This document shows positions 6,304 to 7,920 of a stretch of DNA of 7,920 nucleotides, piece by piece; within the stretch, counting starts at the first letter, position 1; each line of letters begins with the position of its first letter. This DNA is from Syntrophaceae bacterium (GTDB lineage Bacteria; Desulfobacterota; Desulfomonilia; Desulfomonilales; Desulfomonilaceae), in assembly GCA_014874425.1 (NCBI GenBank), contig JACWAG010000051.1:1-7920 (forward strand), written 5' to 3'. The notes beneath the pieces were generated by a model. It did not search any database and was not told the origin of the DNA. It was given only the letters and a program-made list of their open reading frames with translations. Made by a program: the position numbers and the translations under genes.

Positions 6304-6546
6304 CTAGACTTCAGACAATAAAAAATCAAGATTTTTTATATGAGCAGTTACTCCAATTTGTTTGGAGCATCGCAAACATTGTTTGACTATTTTGTAGACC
6401 TCCTGATGAATATTGCAAACTGGTTCTAGACCGATGTGGCTCCTAAAACTCGTTTTGGCGGTTTCTTGACAGCTACGCCAAGTCACTTGACGCAGATCCG
6501 TTATGGATTCACTTGTTAGGGGTCTGAGGTCGAAAATCCCATACAT
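6304..6546 (-). CDS. doubtful small cysteine-containing ORF, no family recognised
   Basis: From the ATG at 6546 the frame gives 80 residues starting MYGIFDLRPLTSES; a GTG three codons upstream is an alternative start. A GGGAAAG purine run directly precedes the ATG but is too close for an ideal Shine-Dalgarno. It has four cysteines, including a CxxC late in the protein (KQCLRCSK), and a conspicuous WRSCQETAK stretch. The start overlaps the 3' end of the flavoprotein pseudogene by 38 bases and the end lies 82 bp before the MBL gene, all on the same strand. The composition looks protein-like, but I recognise no family and it could be spurious or a remnant. Confidence 0.3.
   Translation of the reverse strand: MYGIFDLRPLTSESITDLRQVTWRSCQETAKTSFRSHIGLEPVCNIHQEVYKIVKQCLRCSKQIGVTAHIKNLDFLLSEV
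6318..6339. repeat. AT-only inverted repeat near the end of the small ORF
   Basis: ATAAAAAATC (6318-6327) and GATTTTTTAT (6330-6339) are exact 10-base complements with a two-base AA spacer. On either strand it has T-rich flanks, so it might contribute to termination, but the stem is almost all A-T and therefore weak. It overlaps the final codons of the doubtful small ORF. Confidence 0.35.
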
Positions 6547-7194
6547 CTTTCCCACTTATCAAACGGACCTCAAAGTGGCCGCTCCATTTTTCGTCATTCT
6601 GTTTTGGAAAATCTTCTCGAAAATGAGCGCCGCGACTCTCTTTTCTTTTCAACGCCCCCTGTATGATGAGACCAGCAATTCTCGTCGCAGAGCGGAGGGC
6701 AATTTCGCGCCAATGTCTCGGCGTGAACATTCTATAGGCAGACAGAGGGCAATTTCGCGTAATTCGTTTACGGTATCCCCCGCTCGAGCCAACCCGTTTT
6801 CATTTCTGATAACTCCAGCCTCTTCCCACATAGTCCTTCGAAGTCTTGTTTGAAGATCGGCTATGGACAATTTGGAGCTTCCCACAGTCGGGCGCTCACG
6901 CATTTGCTCGAACCGGACCTTTCCAAGGCTACCCCCGACTCCTTTTGCCCAATCGACAGCGAAAGTGCCAGCTCTCGCCCCGAAAACCAGGGTCTCGGCC
7001 AAGGCATTCCCTCCCATACGATTTGATCCATGAAGCCCTCCCGTTACCTCTCCTGCCGCAAAAAGACCTGGGACTAAAGTTGCGCAGTCTCTATTAATCT
7101 TAACGCCTCCCATAAAGTGGTGACATGCAGGGGCCACTTGCACCGGGTGGAGTCTCGCTCCATAACGGTTTCCCAAAATGAGGTCGGTCGTCAA
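6509..7194 (-). pseudogene. fumarate reductase/succinate dehydrogenase-type flavoprotein, C-terminal remnant with frameshift
   Basis: On the minus strand, 6736-7194 encodes the FAD- and substrate-binding C-terminal part of an FrdA/SdhA/NadB-type flavoprotein: VQVAPACHHFMGGVKI, with the HxxMGG that carries a substrate-binding His, then PGLFAAGEVTGGLHGSNRMG, GNALAETLVFGARAG (Glu for FAD; Arg of SNRMGG for dicarboxylate). The LQTRLRRTMWEEAGVIRNENG helix of the capping C-terminal domain follows. The frame then derails into a TGA at 6649. The expected end continues in a second frame (6509 to about 6730): TPRHWREIALRSATRIAGLI, then ALKRKESRGAHFREDFP, whose ESRGxHxREDxP is a hallmark of the family C-terminus. 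A single-base loss near 6725-6745 explains this. The N-terminal 350 or so residues, with the GxGxxG FAD motif, are absent: the frame has a TGA at 7243-7245 and homology fades at about 7190. This is very unlikely to be a working enzyme. In life such proteins reduce fumarate or related enoates, or oxidise succinate or aspartate. Confidence 0.85.
6695..6759. repeat. 15-bp direct repeat, 50 bp apart, flanking the frameshift
   Basis: GAGGGCAATTTCGCG occurs exactly at 6695-6709 and 6745-6759. On the minus strand each copy encodes REIAL, but in the two different frames, because 50 is not a multiple of three. The bases following each copy are also partly alike (TCTGC, then AGAAT, in both), which hints at local duplication or conversion around the lesion. 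Confidence 0.6.
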
Positions 7195-7210
7195 TGGTGA
7201 ACACCAATTG
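7192..7210. repeat. imperfect palindrome at the truncation point of the flavoprotein remnant
   Basis: CAA-TGGTG-AA-CACCA-A-TTG reads as an inverted repeat with one bulged A and a two-base centre. It coincides with the point where flavoprotein homology ends on the minus strand, so it may mark a rearrangement junction or be coincidence. Confidence 0.35.
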
Positions 7211-7390
7211 TTTAAGCTGCCTATTGTCGTATTTACCGTCGCTCAAAGGCCATGGGAGAAAGATAGACAAGTTTTTTCTGTTTTCTCTGACGATTTTAAA
7301 AAACCTCGATGTGTTTTTTTACTGGGCCATTATTTTTATTCGCTAGAAATAGGTCCTATCAAGATAATGCTACTAGGTTCCGCATCGAAT

Positions 7391-7415
7391 TCTAAACATT
7401 TCTTGTATGTTTAGA
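7391..7415. repeat. 9-bp perfect inverted repeat, 7-base loop
   Basis: TCTAAACAT (7391-7399) and ATGTTTAGA (7407-7415) are exact complements separated by TTCTTGT. Arm length and spacing suit either a dimeric repressor site or a small hairpin. No T-run follows on either strand and no gene starts beside it. Confidence 0.5.
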
Positions 7416-7552
7416 CCTACATGCGGCGAGAAAGCATTGAAAGAGTGGCGGGCTGATATAGTGGTCTTAAGAAGTTGATTAATAGATGTTGAAATGAGTT
7501 CTCAATTAGGCGGAATTATGGGCTCACAAAAGCAAATTTCTGGTTAATTGAA

Positions 7553-7582
7553 AACCGCCCTAGTAGTGAGTTCGGGGCGGTT
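7553..7582. repeat. GC-rich 8-bp inverted repeat
   Basis: AACCGCCC (7553-7560) and GGGCGGTT (7575-7582) are exact complements around a 14-base loop, standing out in AT-rich surroundings. No T-tract follows on the plus strand. A second small dyad (TGTGGA 7599-7604 with TCCACA 7615-7620) comes soon after, so the segment could fold as an RNA with two stems. Confidence 0.45.
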
Positions 7583-7800
7583 CGCTGTGGAAGAAGAGTG
7601 TGGACAAATTTTCATCCACATCGCTATCTACTTGACGCCTTTTACCACTATTGTTGCAAATGTAAAGATAAGAAACTTTTGCACAATCTCAATCACATTT
7701 CTGCACTGGTGACATTTCTTAATATTCCATAAAATTAGAGTGATATATTTACTATCTATATTATAATGTCATAATATTTTATATTATTGTTTAATAATAC

Positions 7801-7830
7801 TTGACAACATATCGATACAATGACTATTTC
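7801..7830 (+). promoter_or_regulatory. candidate promoter with a consensus TTGACA box
   Basis: TTGACA (7801-7806) matches the -35 consensus exactly and sits behind about 60 bases of near-pure A/T that could act as an UP element. The best -10 at acceptable spacing is TATTTC (7825-7830, 18 bases), which is weak. A better-looking TACAAT (7816-7821) is only nine bases from the TTGACA and has no good -35 of its own. It would point rightwards into the terminator-like hairpin at 7863-7895. Confidence 0.25.
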
Positions 7831-7862
7831 ATCTTTAGCGACAAACCAAACCTAATCCTTCC

Positions 7863-7895
7863 TTTGACCCGTTTACCCAACGGGTCAAACTTTTT
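7863..7895 (+). terminator. terminator- or attenuator-like hairpin
   Basis: TTTGACCCGTT (7863-7873) pairs perfectly with AACGGGTCAAA (7879-7889) around a five-base TACCC loop, followed by CTTTTT. An 11-bp stem plus a short T-run is the form of a plus-strand rho-independent terminator. No gene precedes it on that strand for over 5 kb except possibly an RNA started in the AT-rich segment. A leader attenuator for a gene beyond the right edge, or a DNA operator, is therefore equally possible. Confidence 0.5.
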
Positions 7896-7920
7896 ATGGG
7901 GTAAGGCATTGGTAAACAGC

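Larger units (their letters stand above)
7211..7920. other. gene-free, AT-rich right end
   Basis: I find no convincing coding frame on either strand. GC falls to 7 of 60 bases at 7741-7800. Several inverted repeats (7391-7415, 7553-7582, 7599-7620, 7863-7889) are spread through it. It could be the upstream region of a gene beyond the window, a non-coding RNA locus or debris next to the broken flavoprotein gene. Confidence 0.6.

Noticed and set aside
6695..6760. Programmed frameshift in the flavoprotein gene
   Set aside because: No slippery heptamer or stimulatory hairpin is evident, and the gene also lacks its N-terminal half, so simple decay explains the shift.
7178..7414. 78-codon plus-strand frame over the flavoprotein truncation point
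   Set aside because: Starts inside the pseudogene region and runs into AT-rich sequence; there is no ribosome site, and the Phe-rich product looks like translated noise.
7391..7895. CRISPR array or insertion-sequence ends in the AT-rich region
   Set aside because: The inverted repeats differ from one another in sequence and spacing, there is no repeated unit with spacers, and no transposase frame is present.

Overview
The window looks like an accessory or partly decayed stretch of a mesophilic, probably anaerobic bacterial chromosome. A fused ADP-forming acyl-CoA synthetase, a NimA-like flavin-binding protein, a lactonase-type metallo-beta-lactamase and a fumarate-reductase-like flavoprotein remnant occur together in Desulfobacterota and similar anaerobes. 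The assignment rests on gene content and mid-range GC and is an inference; no rRNA or other taxonomic marker is present.

Layout. (1) 1-183, minus strand: the N-terminal 61 codons of a TetR-family repressor that runs off the left edge, with a good sigma70-like promoter at 250-278. (2) 184-505: a divergent regulatory gap. (3) 506-2458, plus strand: a pyridoxamine-phosphate-oxidase-fold (NimA-like) protein followed by an MFS transporter, a plausible regulator/enzyme/exporter unit for a small toxic molecule. (4) 2459-2717: a gap between converging genes holding a perfect 18-bp palindrome. (5) 2718-3161, minus strand: a 5'-truncated MqsA-type antitoxin. Its HTH half is intact, but its zinc-finger half has lost the first CxxC and has no start codon, and no MqsR toxin is present. 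(6) 3174-5303, minus strand: a 709-residue fused alpha/beta acetate (acyl)-CoA ligase, ADP-forming. (7) 5502-6221, minus strand: an MBL-fold hydrolase of the N-acyl-homoserine-lactonase type, 198 bp upstream of the ligase. (8) 6304-6546, minus strand: a doubtful small cysteine-containing ORF. (9) 6509-7194, minus strand: a pseudogene, the C-terminal part of a fumarate reductase/succinate dehydrogenase-type flavoprotein, truncated at its 5' side and carrying a frameshift. (10) About 7195-7920: more than 700 bp with no recognisable gene, becoming very AT-rich (7 G/C in the 60 bases 7741-7800). It holds several inverted repeats and ends in a terminator-like hairpin.

How it fits together. The left third (TetR, PPOX, MFS) is a self-contained detoxification or export module. 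The middle pair (MBL hydrolase, acyl-CoA ligase) could release and activate a carboxylic acid, or the ligase could recover ATP from an acyl-CoA; the shared strand suggests but does not prove a joint role. Two broken genes and a gene-poor AT-rich right end point to past rearrangement. I do not see a complete new defence or mobile system. The most unusual items are the orphan half-deleted antitoxin, the MBL protein lacking the usual metal-bridging aspartate, and the structured AT-rich right end.
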